Assembly (NCBI GenBank): GCA_002328035.1
Contig: DCVL01000011.1
Coordinates: forward strand, 10,121 to 74,120
Source of the DNA: Geobacter sp. UBA2189
GTDB lineage: Bacteria; Desulfobacterota; Desulfuromonadia; Geobacterales; Pseudopelobacteraceae
Length of the DNA: 64,000 nt
Direction of reading: 5' to 3'
Shown here: positions 9,093 through 17,797 of the stretch, piece by piece
How positions within the stretch are numbered: the stretch's first letter is position 1
Layout of the letters: every line of letters begins with the position of its first letter
Made by a program: the position numbers and the translations under genes
Notes under the pieces: model-generated
What the model was told of the DNA's origin: nothing
Seen by the model: only the letters and a program-made list of their open reading frames with translations
Databases searched by the model: none

Positions 9093-9959
9093 TCAGACCA
9101 AAGAAGATTCCAATGCCGCACGCATTACAGCATTCTTTGGAGGAATCGAGTGCCATAGTGAAAAGGCAAGTTCCCCCTGTGAGACCAACATTCCAATACC
9201 ATTGACAGCCATCAAGCCAAGTTCTTTCGCATCAAAGAGAAGTGGCGTTATGGCTGGATTATAGACCATGTCGTATACTCTAGCATGGTCAGAGAGAAGT
9301 GCAAGCGGAAGTCCTTCAATTTTTTCTCCAGCCATTCCCAAAGAGGTTGCATTAATAATCAGCTCCAAATCCCCAAGCGAGGAAGAAGAAAATGAGGCTT
9401 TTTCAACAGCCTGAAGTTCGATGGCAGGGAAATTTACCTTGAAATCCGAGACAAGGCTGGATGCTGCTCCCAATGTCCGGTTACAAACAGTCACAGAACG
9501 TACTCCGGCACGACACAAGGCTGCAAGCGCCCCCCTTGCCGCTCCACCCGCACCAATCAGGAGAACCTTGGAATCTTTAGGGTCAAACTGTAGATCCTCT
9601 TTTAGAGACTTGACAAGACCATCACCATCCGTATTGTGCCCCGCCAGACGGCCATTATTGTTTACAACCGTATTCACAGCGCCAGCCTGAACCGCAGTAG
9701 GTGCAAGTTCATCGAGAAAAGGAATAATCGAGGTTTTGTGAGGAATAGTGACATTAAATCCACTCACCTGAAGCGCCCTGAGACCTGATACAGCATCGGA
9801 TAGATGCTCCGGCTTGACCGTAAAAGGGAGATAGACTCCATCTATTTCAGCGGCACACAATGCTGCATTCTGCATTAAAGGAGAAAGAGAGTGGCTTACA
9901 GGATACCCGATAATGCCGTATATCTTTGTAGCTCCCGTTATTTTGGATGCATTATTCAT
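9093..9959 (-). CDS. aroE: Shikimate dehydrogenase
   Basis: A 288-residue enzyme reducing 3-dehydroshikimate to shikimate with NADPH in aromatic amino-acid synthesis. Visible are the substrate-binding motif VSHSLSPLMQNAAL (~20-33), the catalytic lysine in NVTIPHK (~75), the NTDGDG segment, and the glycine-rich NADP loop GAGGAARGAL (~137). GGAGAG precedes the ATG. The start overlaps the end of the upstream DUF2723 gene by 8 bp, so aroE is the last gene of the ribF-headed operon, upstream of pilB; aroE next to pilB is a common Geobacter arrangement. Confidence 0.95.
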   Translation of the reverse strand: MNNASKITGATKIYGIIGYPVSHSLSPLMQNAALCAAEIDGVYLPFTVKPEHLSDAVSGLRALQVSGFNVTIPHKTSIIPFLDELAPTAVQAGAVNTVVNNNGRLAGHNTDGDGLVKSLKEDLQFDPKDSKVLLIGAGGAARGALAALCRAGVRSVTVCNRTLGAASSLVSDFKVNFPAIELQAVEKASFSSSSLGDLELIINATSLGMAGEKIEGLPLALLSDHARVYDMVYNPAITPLLFDAKELGLMAVNGIGMLVSQGELAFSLWHSIPPKNAVMRAALESSLV

Positions 9960-11811
9960 GCTTCTCTCCTTGTGAAACCGGAGTCATGTAGCGCTCTCTC
10001 TTCTGCTTCAGCGTCATGCTCCACTCCGGAACAATCCTCTCAGTGATGTTAAACAGCTTTGCAGCTTCCTTTATATGGCCTGCCCTTGCCAAATCCTCGG
10101 CAGACTCCATAAGACTGTAGGCATGAATAAGCAGGGCTTTCTGCGAATCCATATCCGGCTTCCAGTTTTCAGGCTGAAGCCGTTCAAGAATGTAATAGTC
10201 CCAAGCCGAAAGCCTGTCAATTTCAGCCGAGGCTCCAGGCGAAAAAACGATCCCCTGCTGGAGAGGCATCATCCTGCCCCATTCCACTGAATGAAATGTT
10301 GAAAAATCCATTAGCACAGGACGTCTCTTGGATAATCTCTCAGAGAGAAGAATAAACATCTTTTCTGCCGGAATTCCTGGTGGCAAGCTCCTTAATTCAT
10401 CTGATAAACGTGGCAGTTCATTCTGATACCAGTTAAATACCAGGTGGGGGATGTGTGGCAGATCCAGATCCTCCCTGAACCTTTCAACCCCCTGCAGGTA
10501 CCAGAGAGGAAAAGCTCCGCTGTCACCCCAGGTAAAAAGGACGGAATTTTCAGGTAATGGCCTCAGACTGTTCATGGCGTAATCCTGGGCAAGATAATTC
10601 TTGTGCTGATCCTGGGTCTGGAGATTGGCTGCAAGTTGTGTTGACGGGATCAGCATAAAAAAGAGGATTAGCAACAACTTGTGGCTTATTCCATACTGTT
10701 CAGGCTTATCCGCTCTGGAAACTCCAAATGACGAAATTTTGTATAGTCCAAAGATAATAACAGCGGCTGATAACAGATATAAGGGGGTATAGAACTCTTC
10801 AGTAAGGAAGATAGAGTCATGCTGCGGATTAAAATAACCGGCAATTACCATCCAGAAAGATATGATAGAAACAACAAAGTATAGAAAGAAAACCCGCTGC
10901 TTCTTCCAGGAGACATACAGACCAATAATAAACAGTACAAAGCCAACAACTCCAAACTCATTAGGGATATTGAAGGCAGCCATCTGCTTAAGCAGCAACA
11001 TAAAATCCCTGCTGTGCGGTTCCTCCGGATACCCCTTTCTCAGTATATGCCAGAGAAATCTGGAAAGGGCTGTTGGATCCCCCCAGTTCTGTCTCGTTTC
11101 GGCCGCCCCCCTGAGAGGAAGATAGAGTTGAACAGCCCCACCAAATATTAACATAACGGCAGTCAAGATCCATTCCCTCAGGTAACGCACCGCCTTAGGC
11201 TGAGTAATCAATATAAATAACAGACAACCTGGCAGCAACAGGACAATAGTCTGGTGCGCCCCAGTTGCCAAACCTGCCATAAAGGCGGTTGCGTACCACC
11301 AGGCCGGCTGCTGATTGCCACTTAGAAGCTCTTCCCTCCAGCGCAGCAAAAAAATCAGCATTACAGCCGTTATGCATGCCAACAGAGGATATGGCTTGTC
11401 ATGGTTACTCTGTAGCCAGAGTCTCGGAGAAACCGCAAACAGAAGAGAACCGGACAGAGCTGCCAGCTGCATTACAAATCCTGAGAAATCAGAATCTTCA
11501 CAAAAGATCTGTTCTCTAAGGAGAATCTTCAAAAGATAAAACAGTGACAGTGATGCAAGTGCTGCGGAAACAGCCGTAGCAATATTTACCTTGAATGCAA
11601 CAGTGCCAAACGGAAGCCAGGTAAAAGGCTTGGCATAAAGCAGAAACAGGGGATATCCAGGCGAATGCGCCGATCCGAGAAAATGGACTGCGGTGATGAA
11701 TTCTCCGCTGTCGTAGAAGGTAATGCCCGGTGCAAGAGACCAGAGATAAATTGCAAATGGGATTGAAAAAGCCAGAATTGGCCAGATGTCAGGGGAGCGC
11801 GCAGGTCTCAT
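9952..11811 (-). CDS. DUF2723-family membrane glycosyltransferase-like protein
   Basis: A 619-residue integral membrane protein with about ten predicted helices in residues 10-400 and a soluble C-terminal part (~400-619). The N-terminus carries the DUF2723 hallmark: SLAPGITFYDSGEFITA (acidic DSGE pair in the first external loop) followed by GSAHSPGYPLF. DUF2723 proteins are placed with GT-C type protein O-mannosyl/glycosyl transferases that use polyprenyl-linked sugars. Its stop overlaps aroE, and its start abuts the stop of the flippase-like gene upstream. The target is unknown; the neighbouring pilus genes make a surface protein one possibility, by inference only. Confidence 0.78.
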   Translation of the reverse strand: MRPARSPDIWPILAFSIPFAIYLWSLAPGITFYDSGEFITAVHFLGSAHSPGYPLFLLYAKPFTWLPFGTVAFKVNIATAVSAALASLSLFYLLKILLREQIFCEDSDFSGFVMQLAALSGSLLFAVSPRLWLQSNHDKPYPLLACITAVMLIFLLRWREELLSGNQQPAWWYATAFMAGLATGAHQTIVLLLPGCLLFILITQPKAVRYLREWILTAVMLIFGGAVQLYLPLRGAAETRQNWGDPTALSRFLWHILRKGYPEEPHSRDFMLLLKQMAAFNIPNEFGVVGFVLFIIGLYVSWKKQRVFFLYFVVSIISFWMVIAGYFNPQHDSIFLTEEFYTPLYLLSAAVIIFGLYKISSFGVSRADKPEQYGISHKLLLILFFMLIPSTQLAANLQTQDQHKNYLAQDYAMNSLRPLPENSVLFTWGDSGAFPLWYLQGVERFREDLDLPHIPHLVFNWYQNELPRLSDELRSLPPGIPAEKMFILLSERLSKRRPVLMDFSTFHSVEWGRMMPLQQGIVFSPGASAEIDRLSAWDYYILERLQPENWKPDMDSQKALLIHAYSLMESAEDLARAGHIKEAAKLFNITERIVPEWSMTLKQKRERYMTPVSQGEKHE

Positions 11812-12828
11812 TTAATTTAGTCCGGAACTGGCAGCCTGCTCTTTCATCTTTCCCAAAGAGACACCCTGAGACCAGACATGATACAGACCGGCAAGAGTTA
11901 CAGGAAAAAAACCAACCGCATGTATTACCAGCGCAATGCTCACCGCCTCTGTATCAGGGAGCCCAAAGGCGGCCAGACCTGTATAACAGGCCAGATGATA
12001 GGTTCCTATGTAACCTGGAGCTGCCGGCACCATAACGGCAAAGACAAGCAGAACCATTATGAAAAAAGAAGCTGTCAATGGAAGATGAAGCCCGAATCCG
12101 ACAAGAACAAGATAAATCGGCAGTGTAGCGGCAAACCAGATAACTGCGGAACTAATCAGGATGGCCAGAAGGTCTTTTGGCTTACGAGAGATCTTCAGCC
12201 CTCCAAGAAATGAACCTATAAGGGGAATCAGTTTCTCAGAGAAAACAGCAGGAAAAGGTTTAAGGATGTATGAAAGGATTGAGATTGTAGCGACAGGCCT
12301 CTTTTTGAGCAGAAGAAGAAATATTACAACCAGCGCATAGAAGGCCAATGTAGTTACACCTCCAGCTCTCAGAACCTTTGCCGATTGTTCCATTCCTGGA
12401 GGCAATTCAAGGTTTAAAAGCACGAACGCCAGAATCAGCATAACGCTGAACCCGTCAAAAAGGCGGTCAATTACAAGTGATGCAAATACAGCCGGTGCCT
12501 GAAGCTTCTCACGTTCAGCCAAAACCCAGGCTCTTATAAACTCACCCAATCTGGCAGGAAACAGGTTGTTGGCCATATACCCTATTATGACTGCGGGATA
12601 GAGAGAAGAAATCTGAACAGGGCGTTCATGTATCAGCAGATAACGCCACCTGACTGCTCGAAGCAGGTAGCTGAGAAAGGTAAAGAAAACTGCAGCAACA
12701 AGGTAGCGGAGATCAAGGGTTAAAAGAGCCTTAATCAAGGAATTAAAGTCAATCTTTCGAATAAGCATGAGCAGCAACATGATGCTGATGACTATGCCAC
12801 CCCAGAACAAAATGCCTGTCCTTTTCAA
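11812..12828 (-). CDS. Flippase-like membrane protein (lysylphosphatidylglycerol synthase TM / UPF0104 family)
   Basis: A 338-residue protein with about eight membrane helices. It shows the family features LLRAVRWRYLL near residue 60 and NNLFPARLGEFIRAWVLAE around residue 90, as in the MprF/AglD flippase-like domain. There is no aminoacyl-transferase domain, so it is not MprF itself. The start is TTG, which shares TGA with the ribF stop (TTGA), with GGAG 7 bp upstream; no suitable ATG is nearby. Relatives move lipid-linked substrates across the inner membrane. Directly followed by a DUF2723 glycosyltransferase, it may supply or process its lipid donor (inference). Confidence 0.75.
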   Translation of the reverse strand: MKRTGILFWGGIVISIMLLLMLIRKIDFNSLIKALLTLDLRYLVAAVFFTFLSYLLRAVRWRYLLIHERPVQISSLYPAVIIGYMANNLFPARLGEFIRAWVLAEREKLQAPAVFASLVIDRLFDGFSVMLILAFVLLNLELPPGMEQSAKVLRAGGVTTLAFYALVVIFLLLLKKRPVATISILSYILKPFPAVFSEKLIPLIGSFLGGLKISRKPKDLLAILISSAVIWFAATLPIYLVLVGFGLHLPLTASFFIMVLLVFAVMVPAAPGYIGTYHLACYTGLAAFGLPDTEAVSIALVIHAVGFFPVTLAGLYHVWSQGVSLGKMKEQAASSGLN

Positions 12829-13775
12829 CGGACAAACTCCATAGGCAGCGCTGTTGACAGGATCTGTCTGGCTTTGACAACATCCATTTCAATCTGTTGC
12901 TTTAAGGCTCCAACATCAGGGAATCTGACAACATCCCTAAGCCTGTCCACAAAATGGATAACGACCTGCTTGCCATACAGATCAGCCGCAAAGTCGAAGA
13001 GAAAGACCTCAACCGTATGCTGTCCCCCCTCAAAGGTAGGATTTATTCCAATGCTGCATGCCCCCATAAAAAGCTCTTTTCCAACTGAAACCCAGACGGC
13101 ATATACCCCGTCTGCAGGGACAAGCTCATTCTGCGGTATTATATTAGCTGTGGGAAACCCCAGAAAACGACCTATCTCCCTGCCATGCACAACCTGACCT
13201 GTAACACGATGGCAACGTCCAAGTATCTGCGTCGCATCGGCCACAGCACCTGCCAGAACAAGACGTCTTACCTGAGTGCTACTAAACAGCAAACTTGTAT
13301 CACCAACAGGTTCAAGCACGGTAACTCCAAAGCCCAATTCTTCTCCCATCTCTAATAAAAACCGCTCATTTCCTTCTCTGCCGCTACCGAACGAATAATC
13401 GTGCCCGATAACCAGATGCCTCGCTCCAAGAAAACCGTAGAGAACACGTTTGACAAAATCAGCTGCCGATATCGCGGCAAACTCTTTACTGAAAGGGATG
13501 ATAAGCAATAGATCAATATCACTCTCCGCTATCAGCTCACGTTTCTGTTCATCAGTTGTAATAAGACAGAAACGACGATCGTGAGGTCGAAGCACCCTCA
13601 ACGGATGAGGTGTAAAGGTTACAACAACAGATCTAGCGGAAAGTTTAATCGAAGAAGAGACAACCTGCCTGAATATCTCACGATGTCCACGGTGAACACC
13701 GTCGAAATTACCGATGGTTACAACCGATCGTTCAGAGATTGGATGGGAGAAATCATCTGTGATAACTGTCTGCAT
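12825..13775 (-). CDS. ribF: Bifunctional riboflavin kinase / FAD synthetase
   Basis: A 316-residue RibF. The N-terminal FAD synthetase domain has the nucleotidyl-transferase signature GNFDGVHRGH (~22-31) and HDYSFGSGREGN; the C-terminal flavokinase domain has the GxxxGFPTAN segment (GRFLGFPTANI) and PADGVYAVWV. It converts riboflavin to FMN and FAD. It is the first gene of the minus-strand operon ribF-flippase-DUF2723-aroE and is divergent from sahR across a 215-bp gap. No clear sigma70 promoter was recognised on its side of that gap. Confidence 0.94.
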   Translation of the reverse strand: MQTVITDDFSHPISERSVVTIGNFDGVHRGHREIFRQVVSSSIKLSARSVVVTFTPHPLRVLRPHDRRFCLITTDEQKRELIAESDIDLLLIIPFSKEFAAISAADFVKRVLYGFLGARHLVIGHDYSFGSGREGNERFLLEMGEELGFGVTVLEPVGDTSLLFSSTQVRRLVLAGAVADATQILGRCHRVTGQVVHGREIGRFLGFPTANIIPQNELVPADGVYAVWVSVGKELFMGACSIGINPTFEGGQHTVEVFLFDFAADLYGKQVVIHFVDRLRDVVRFPDVGALKQQIEMDVVKARQILSTALPMEFVR

Positions 13776-13923
13776 AATTTCTGTTTATGGCACATTTTAT
13801 TAATTGAAACAACCCATTGCTGATAATCTGACTGTCCAGAGTCTATTTTTAGAGTTGGAAATTGAAACAGTAAAACCTGAAATGTAAGAATCCTATTCAG
13901 CTGGAAAAAGTTTCTGTTTTTTC

Positions 13924-13988
13924 TTGATCTATTAAAGCACCAATAGTATATCAAGGAAAATTGATTTATAGTTTCAAGGAAGCTTGAT
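13924..13988 (+). promoter_or_regulatory. SahR-type operator pair over the sahR-ahcY-metK promoter
   Basis: Two aligned 16-bp inverted repeats: ATCAAGGAAAATTGAT (13950-13965) and TTCAAGGAAGCTTGAT (13973-13988). Both have TCAA and TTGA arms separated by 6 bp, 13 of 16 positions match, and their centres are 23 bp apart. A candidate promoter, TTGATC (13924-13929) with a 17-bp spacer to TATATC (13947-13952), is overlapped by the first repeat. The second repeat ends 2 bp before the sahR ATG and contains the AAGGA ribosome-binding site. That position fits autorepression by the ArsR-type protein encoded immediately downstream. Confidence 0.7.
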
Positions 13989-13990
13989 GT

Positions 13991-14908
13991 ATGCTTGTTG
14001 ATATTTTAAAAGCCTTGGCCGATCCATCCCGTCTACGCCTGGTAGCTGTTCTGCTTCGTGGAGAGTTTACCGTCCAGGAATTGACTATTATACTTCAAAT
14101 GGGTCAGTCACGGATATCACGACACCTTAAAATCCTCACTGAGGTTGGTATTTTATCGGTCAAGCGTCAGGGCACATGGAGCTATTATCGGGCTGGCGGA
14201 GATTCTCCGTTTTTTGAATCTATACTTCCTGTCTTTGAAAAGGAGCTGGAGACTTTACCTGAACGGAATGAAGATTTATCAGGGATAGCCGCTGTCCTGG
14301 AAGAACGTCGCCGACGAAGTCAGCTATTTTTTGACCATAACGCCGGACAGTGGGATAGCCTCGCTAGAACCCTGCTCCCTGTCCCTGAATACAACAGCGC
14401 CTTATTAAAACAGATCCCAAATGGTGCAAGGATACTGGAAATAGGTATAGGCACAGGAGGATTGCTTAAGGAACTCGCGGCAGTAGGTTCCAGGGTAATA
14501 GGAGTTGACCATTCACCGGCAATGCTGGAAGAGGCTGGTCATCGTCTGGCAGCGGATGGAGTTACAGGGATTGACCTGCGGCTTGGAGAGATGAGCCACC
14601 TCCCATTGTCCGACAGTTCAGTTGACTGTGCCGTTCTGAATATGGTGCTGCATCATGCAGCAGATCCACAGGAAGTCTTTTTTGAAATAAGACGAATACT
14701 GGCTGGCAAGGGTCGATTGGTACTGGCGGATCTGGCTCGACATGACAGAGAATTGGCTAGAGAACAGTTGGCTGATCAGTGGTTGGGTTTTGAAGAAAAT
14801 GAATTACACCAATGGCTTGTTGCAGCAGGATTCAAATCCATTCTGGTAGAACAGATTTCTCCGCTGCAAGGGCAGGAAACCGTACTGCTTGTTAAGGCGC
14901 AGATATAA
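13991..14908 (+). CDS. sahR: SahR-like regulator: ArsR-type HTH fused to SAM-dependent methyltransferase domain
   Basis: A 305-residue two-domain protein. Residues ~1-95 form an ArsR winged helix (LADPSRLRLVAVLLRGEFT, then VQELTIILQMGQSRISRHL as recognition helix); residues ~115-300 form a class I methyltransferase fold with motif I ILEIGIGTGGLLKEL and VIGVDHSPAMLEEA. This fusion is the architecture of SahR, which in Desulfovibrio and related proteobacteria senses S-adenosylhomocysteine and represses methionine-cycle genes. Here ahcY follows 17 bp downstream and metK closes the same gene run, which strongly supports that role. No metal-binding Cys motif of classical ArsR is present. Whether the methyltransferase domain is catalytic is unknown; in SahR it is taken to be a ligand sensor. 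Confidence 0.85.
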   Translation: MLVDILKALADPSRLRLVAVLLRGEFTVQELTIILQMGQSRISRHLKILTEVGILSVKRQGTWSYYRAGGDSPFFESILPVFEKELETLPERNEDLSGIAAVLEERRRRSQLFFDHNAGQWDSLARTLLPVPEYNSALLKQIPNGARILEIGIGTGGLLKELAAVGSRVIGVDHSPAMLEEAGHRLAADGVTGIDLRLGEMSHLPLSDSSVDCAVLNMVLHHAADPQEVFFEIRRILAGKGRLVLADLARHDRELAREQLADQWLGFEENELHQWLVAAGFKSILVEQISPLQGQETVLLVKAQI

Positions 14909-14925
14909 TAAAAAGGAGTTAAATC

Positions 14926-16320
14926 ATGTCAAAAGATTACGTTGTAGCAGATCTCTCACTCGCCGTGTGGGGACGAAAAGAGATGAATATTGCTGAAACA
15001 GAGATGCCCGGACTTATGGCCATCAGAGAGGAATATGCAGCAGTGCAACCTCTTAAGGGAGCAAGGATAACCGGTTCATTACATATGACGATACAGACAG
15101 CTGTCCTTATCGAAACCCTTAAAGCGCTTGGCGCCGAGGTACGGTGGGCTTCCTGCAACATCTTCTCAACACAGGATCATGCCGCTGCCGCAATAGCGGA
15201 ATCAGGAGTGCCTGTCTTTGCTGTCAAGGGTGAATCACTGGTTGATTACTGGAACTACACCCACAAGATCTTTGAATGGCCTGATGGCGGCTTTACCAAT
15301 ATGATTCTGGATGACGGTGGCGATGCAACTCTTTTATTGCATCTTGGCGCAAAAGCCGAAAAAGATGTCTCTGTACTTAACAACCCCGGTTCCGAAGAAG
15401 AGACCATCCTGTTTGCGGCCATCAAGGAAAAACTAGCTGTTGACCCTGCCTGGTACTCCAGAAGAATTGCAGAGATAAAGGGAGTAAGTGAAGAGACTAC
15501 CACAGGCGTTCACAGACTTTACCAGATGCACGAGCGTGGAGAACTTCGCTTCCCTGCCATCAATGTCAATGATTCAGTAACCAAGAGCAAGTTTGACAAC
15601 CTTTATGGCTGCCGCGAATCACTGGTTGACGGCATAAAGCGTGCCACTGATGTTATGGTGGCAGGAAAGATAGCCGTTGTGTGCGGGTATGGTGATGTTG
15701 GCAAAGGTTCCGCCCAGGCTCTGCGAGCCCTCTCGGCTCAGGTCTGGATAACAGAGGTAGACCCTATCTGTGCTCTACAGGCAGCAATGGAAGGCTACCG
15801 CGTTGTTACCATGGACTATGCAGCAGACAAGGGAGATATATTTGTCACTGCAACCGGAAACTACCACGTAATAACCCATGAGCATCTGCTTAGGATGAAG
15901 AACCAGGCTATTGTCTGCAACATCGGACACTTTGACAACGAGATCGAGGTTGCGCCGCTTGAGCAGTACCAATGGGAAGAGATAAAACCACAGGTTGATC
16001 ATATCATCCTGCCAAGCGGAAACAGGATAATACTCCTTGCAAAGGGGCGCCTTGTTAACCTTGGGTGTGCAACCGGACATCCAAGCTATGTAATGTCATC
16101 CTCTTTTGCAAATCAAACCATTGCACAGATTGAACTTTTCTGTAATTCTGAAAAATATCCTATTGGGGTTTACACGCTTCCAAAACATCTTGACGAGAAG
16201 GTTGCCAGACTGCAACTGAAAAAGTTGAATGTAGAGCTCTCCACGCTTACACAGAAGCAGGCTGATTACATCGGTGTATCAGTAGAAGGGCCATATAAGC
16301 CGGAACACTATCGTTATTGA
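14926..16320 (+). CDS. ahcY: S-adenosylhomocysteine hydrolase
   Basis: A 464-residue adenosylhomocysteinase, the full bacterial length. Visible are the N-terminal substrate region (KGARITGSLHMTIQTAVL), the catalytic NDSVTKSKFDNLYGCRES segment, the NAD-binding glycine motif GYGDVGKGSAQALRA (~248), and the conserved C-terminal KPEHYRY. It cleaves S-adenosylhomocysteine to adenosine and homocysteine, removing the product inhibitor of methyltransferases. AAGGAG precedes the ATG. It directly follows the sahR regulator and belongs to the same operon as metK. Confidence 0.97.
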   Translation: MSKDYVVADLSLAVWGRKEMNIAETEMPGLMAIREEYAAVQPLKGARITGSLHMTIQTAVLIETLKALGAEVRWASCNIFSTQDHAAAAIAESGVPVFAVKGESLVDYWNYTHKIFEWPDGGFTNMILDDGGDATLLLHLGAKAEKDVSVLNNPGSEEETILFAAIKEKLAVDPAWYSRRIAEIKGVSEETTTGVHRLYQMHERGELRFPAINVNDSVTKSKFDNLYGCRESLVDGIKRATDVMVAGKIAVVCGYGDVGKGSAQALRALSAQVWITEVDPICALQAAMEGYRVVTMDYAADKGDIFVTATGNYHVITHEHLLRMKNQAIVCNIGHFDNEIEVAPLEQYQWEEIKPQVDHIILPSGNRIILLAKGRLVNLGCATGHPSYVMSSSFANQTIAQIELFCNSEKYPIGVYTLPKHLDEKVARLQLKKLNVELSTLTQKQADYIGVSVEGPYKPEHYRY

Positions 16321-16321
16321 T

Positions 16322-16594
16322 ATGTTGCTAAAAATCGGAATGCCATGCCGTCTAGGCTGCGCTGCCTGTTGTATAGCACCATCAATTTCATCGCCGATTC
16401 CTGGCATGCCGGCAGGCAAGCCTGCAAATGTTCGATGTGTTCAGTTGACGCCGGAAAATCAATGCCGTATCTTTGGCAGACCGGAAAGACCGGCGGTATG
16501 CGTTTCATTGAAACCTGATCCGGAGATGTGCGGCAAATCATCCGAAGAAGCACTGCAACGCCTACAGGATTTGGAGATGCTTACTTCTCCTTAA
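16322..16594 (+). CDS. YkgJ-like cysteine-cluster protein
   Basis: A 90-residue protein with the N-terminal cluster CRLGCAACC, then IAPSISSPIPGMPAGK, and further cysteines in RCVQL, NQCRIFG and VCVSL, matching the small YkgJ/COG0727 family thought to bind Fe-S or zinc. The stated ATG lies 1 bp after the ahcY stop; an in-frame ATG at 16340, just before the cysteine cluster, is an alternative start. No function can be assigned. Co-transcribed with ahcY by position. Confidence 0.78.
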   Translation: MLLKIGMPCRLGCAACCIAPSISSPIPGMPAGKPANVRCVQLTPENQCRIFGRPERPAVCVSLKPDPEMCGKSSEEALQRLQDLEMLTSP

Positions 16595-16611
16595 AAAGAA
16601 GGAATTGATTG

Positions 16612-16938
16612 ATGGCAAAAGAACTTTACGTAGGACATCTACCATATGAAACTACCCAGGACGATCTGCGGAGACTATTCAGCGTAGCAGGGACAGTGAC
16701 TTCAGTCCATATCATTACGGATCCGGAAACCGGAAAATCAAAGGGTTGCGGTTATGTAAGGATGGCCGAAGAACAACAGTTGAACGAGGCCATTGAATGT
16801 CTTGATGGAGCACTGGTTGATAACAGGGTAATTACCGTAAGTATTGCAAATCCGCCTAAAAATGAAAACAAACCTCTAGTCAGGGGAGCTGGGAACACAA
16901 AGCCTGGCTCACGCCGAGCACGTGCACGACAACGATAG
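16612..16938 (+). CDS. RNA-recognition-motif (RRM) protein
   Basis: A 108-residue protein with a single RRM: RNP2 LYVGHLPY (~4-11) and RNP1 KGCGYVRM (~44-51), where the usual second aromatic is replaced by cysteine (KGCGYV instead of KGFGFV), followed by a short basic tail ending RRARARQR. Bacterial RRM proteins of this type occur in cyanobacteria and deltaproteobacteria and bind single-stranded RNA; roles are mostly unproven. The ATG at 16612 is chosen over the TTG 3 bp upstream, with AAGAAGGA as ribosome-binding site. A hairpin overlapping its stop codon may end part of the transcripts. Confidence 0.88.
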   Translation: MAKELYVGHLPYETTQDDLRRLFSVAGTVTSVHIITDPETGKSKGCGYVRMAEEQQLNEAIECLDGALVDNRVITVSIANPPKNENKPLVRGAGNTKPGSRRARARQR

Positions 16939-16962
16939 CCTTACTCAAGGTTATCGGGTTTT
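16933..16962 (+). terminator. Weak intra-operon terminator after the RRM gene
   Basis: CGATAGCCTT, loop ACTC, AAGGTTATCG form a 10-bp stem with one G-T pair, followed by GGTTTTAT. It begins inside the RRM coding end. The short T-run suggests partial termination, so the RRM gene and its upstream partners may be expressed more than the enoyl-CoA hydratase and metK downstream. Confidence 0.5.
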
Positions 16963-16987
16963 ATAAACTTAAAGGGGGGGAGTCACA

Positions 16988-17764
16988 ATGCTAAATGATC
17001 TTATCAAGACAAGAAAAGAAGGGCGGATCGGTTGGATAACACTTAATCGCCCTGAAGCCATGAACACCTTTACAGTTCCGTTTGCCGAGCAACTTGATGC
17101 CGCTTTGTGGGAGATGGAAAGAGATCCGGAAATTCTCGTATTGATTATCGAAGGAGCCGGAAAGAACTTCTGCACCGGCATTTCTCTTGATCAGTTCCCT
17201 CCAAGGACTCAACCTGAAGCCAGGGAGTTCCTGTATAAAATAGACACCTTTTATCATACACTGGCGAAGATGAATACCGTAACCATCGCTTCTGTACATG
17301 GCTATGCGCTAGCAAACGGCGCTGGTCTTGCCTTTGGCTGTGACCTGACTGTGGCAACAGAAAAAGCCGTTTTTGGCACTACGGCTATTAATGTTGGCCT
17401 GATCTGCCTGGGACCTGCAGCACCTATGATCCGGACTCTGGGCAAAAAGAAGGTATTGGAAATGGTGTTGACCGGCGACATGATCAGCGCCTCAGAAGCA
17501 AAAGATTTAGGTCTTGTAAACAAGGTAGTTCCTGAAGAAGAACTGGCTGCAACAACCCTGGAACTTGCCAACAAGCTGGCATCCAAGAGCCCTGTAGCAC
17601 TCAAAATAGGCAAGGAAGGACTGAAACGTCTACAGGATATCCCTTACCACCAAGGGCTTGACCTTATGGATGACCTGTTTGCAACCCTGGCTTCAACAGA
17701 AGATGCGGTTAAAGGGGTTGCAGCTTTTCTGGCAAAACGTAAACCTGTCTGGAAAGAGAAATAA
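16988..17764 (+). CDS. Enoyl-CoA hydratase/isomerase family protein
   Basis: A 258-residue crotonase-fold protein of normal length. It has the first oxyanion-hole region GAGKNFCTGISLDQF (~55-69), the second, VHGYALANGAGLAFGCDL (~102-119), then the FGTTAINVGL loop. Members hydrate or isomerise acyl-CoA intermediates. The catalytic Glu pair of true hydratases is not obvious: after the NGAGLAFGCDL helix the usual GLIPGxGG stretch reads GLICLGPAAP, so the reaction cannot be named. A very strong AGGGGGGAG site precedes the ATG. It has no evident link to the SAM cycle genes around it. Confidence 0.85.
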   Translation: MLNDLIKTRKEGRIGWITLNRPEAMNTFTVPFAEQLDAALWEMERDPEILVLIIEGAGKNFCTGISLDQFPPRTQPEAREFLYKIDTFYHTLAKMNTVTIASVHGYALANGAGLAFGCDLTVATEKAVFGTTAINVGLICLGPAAPMIRTLGKKKVLEMVLTGDMISASEAKDLGLVNKVVPEEELAATTLELANKLASKSPVALKIGKEGLKRLQDIPYHQGLDLMDDLFATLASTEDAVKGVAAFLAKRKPVWKEK

Positions 17765-17797
17765 ACCAGACTCTGGAATCCGGAGCATCTCTATATT

